NCBI GenBank assembly: GCA_965223025.1
Contig: CBDCVP010000023.1
Span: 2,542,001-2,606,000 of the forward strand
Origin: JABDMH01 sp965223025
GTDB taxonomy: Bacteria; Bacteroidota; Bacteroidia; Chitinophagales; Saprospiraceae
Direction: 5' to 3'
Length of the DNA: 64,000 nucleotides
Of the stretch, positions 63,579 to 64,000 are shown piece by piece (positions within the stretch are counted from its first letter, which is position 1; each line of letters begins with the position of its first letter). Under the pieces are notes generated by a model that worked only from the letters and a program-made list of their open reading frames with translations, searched no databases and had not been told where the DNA came from. The position numbers and the translations under genes are program-made.

Positions 63579-64000
63579 TTATGATCGCGTAAAATGGTGG
63601 GCCGTATCCACTGCCGTACGTACTTTCTTCCAATTCACATCTCCCAGCAGTGCACATTCTGCACCTAAGATAAATCGCTCGGGAGCCCCTTTGAGCACCC
63701 TTTCGACCTCGGCAGTGATTTCTTGCTCGGTGCCGGTTAGAATAACACCCTTTTTCTCGAGACCTCCCATGATTGGGCGCTGTCCAAACATCTTATACAG
63801 ATCCTTTAGGGGAACACGCTCTCCAGCTACCATATCGCTCAAATTGACGATATCTCCTGGATAATCGAGAAATGGGCTTACATCGTCATAGGCACCATCA
63901 TAGTCACATATGTGTAGGACGTTGCAGATACATGAAGCATTGATCTCATTCATGTATATTAGATCACTGGGCTTGATATAATCTCTAAATATACTAGGGT
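63579..64000 (-). CDS. Uroporphyrinogen decarboxylase-like protein, C-terminal part (partial)
   Basis: The frame is open to the right edge of the window, so the N-terminal part is outside. The last 140 residues read IFRDYIKPSDLIYMNEINAS and then LHICDYDGAYDDVSPFLDY, with the late segment GQRPIMGGLEKKGVILTG and RFILGAECALLGDVNWKKV. This matches the URO-D/methyltransferase MtaA fold, in which HICG- and D-rich loops line the active site. Whether it acts on porphyrins or as a corrinoid methyltransferase cannot be told. It is probably in an operon with the CehA-type gene. Confidence 0.75.
   Translation of the reverse strand, partial: PSIFRDYIKPSDLIYMNEINASCICNVLHICDYDGAYDDVSPFLDYPGDIVNLSDMVAGERVPLKDLYKMFGQRPIMGGLEKKGVILTGTEQEITAEVERVLKGAPERFILGAECALLGDVNWKKVRTAVDTAHHFTRS

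Overview
The window looks like a chromosomal segment of a member of the Bacteroidota, probably a marine or sediment-type Saprospiria relative. This is inferred from protein families and signals, not from a marker gene. Supporting signs are an outer-membrane beta-barrel receptor with an N-terminal carboxypeptidase-regulatory domain, a DUF4296 lipoprotein, many secreted sulfatases, a PVC-type haem/HEAT lipoprotein, large secreted proteins ending in Gly-Cys-acid, TAnnTTTG-type -7 boxes and weak ribosome-binding sites. No rRNA, tRNA, CRISPR array or prophage was seen.

Layout. 1-5 kb: end of purB, an ECF sigma/anti-sigma pair, purM, a NarL-type regulator and glucokinase. 5-13 kb: cardiolipin synthase, a broken sulfatase tail, a cysteine-less carboxymuconolactone-decarboxylase-like protein, an MFS transporter, two tandem secreted paralogues, a CorA remnant and an RhlE-type helicase. 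13.06-15.0 kb: a 164 bp MITE-like element and an IS1182-type insertion sequence side by side in CTAG sites, exactly at the helicase stop codon. 15-38 kb: an accessory catabolic region with four sulfatases, a BNR-repeat exoprotein, a bestrophin, a Gfo/Idh/MocA oxidoreductase, an LpxL-like acyltransferase, a desaturase, a haem/HEAT lipoprotein, a beta-barrel receptor, an S9 peptidase, a PIG-L deacetylase and a chromate transporter.

38.9-47.4 kb: a sulfur-metabolism neighbourhood. It has two YeeE/YedE proteins, a CstB-like persulfide dioxygenase/rhodanese, thioredoxin, a SulP transporter, a cysteine-rich Crp/Fnr regulator and a DUF2892 protein, interrupted by a GH29 fucosidase with discoidin domains. 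47.7-59.6 kb: a TPR protein with a secreted metallophosphoesterase, a 3-hydroxybutyryl-CoA dehydrogenase, a SixA/DUF4296/PhoB-PhoR-like operon, a SWIM-domain protein with rlmH, a rhomboid protease and a patatin. 59.6-64 kb: a fifth sulfatase, a LamG protein, a CehA-type PHP hydrolase and the start-less end of a uroporphyrinogen-decarboxylase-like gene.

Two themes stand out. The first is desulfation of sulfated glycans (five intact sulfatases, one relic, one GH29) with no SusC/SusD pair and no sulfatase-maturing enzyme in view; sulfate handling could meet the sulfur cluster, but that link is inference. The second is gene decay: several larger intergenic gaps hold recognisable or suspected relics (sulfatase tail, CorA tail, IS3 OrfA, and unidentified ones near 19.5, 26.6, 29.9 and 61.3 kb). 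I did not find a convincing wholly new defence-type system. The best candidates for new biology are the sulfur module with its cysteine-rich regulator, the tandem secreted paralogues, the SWIM-rlmH pair and the MITE/IS tandem.
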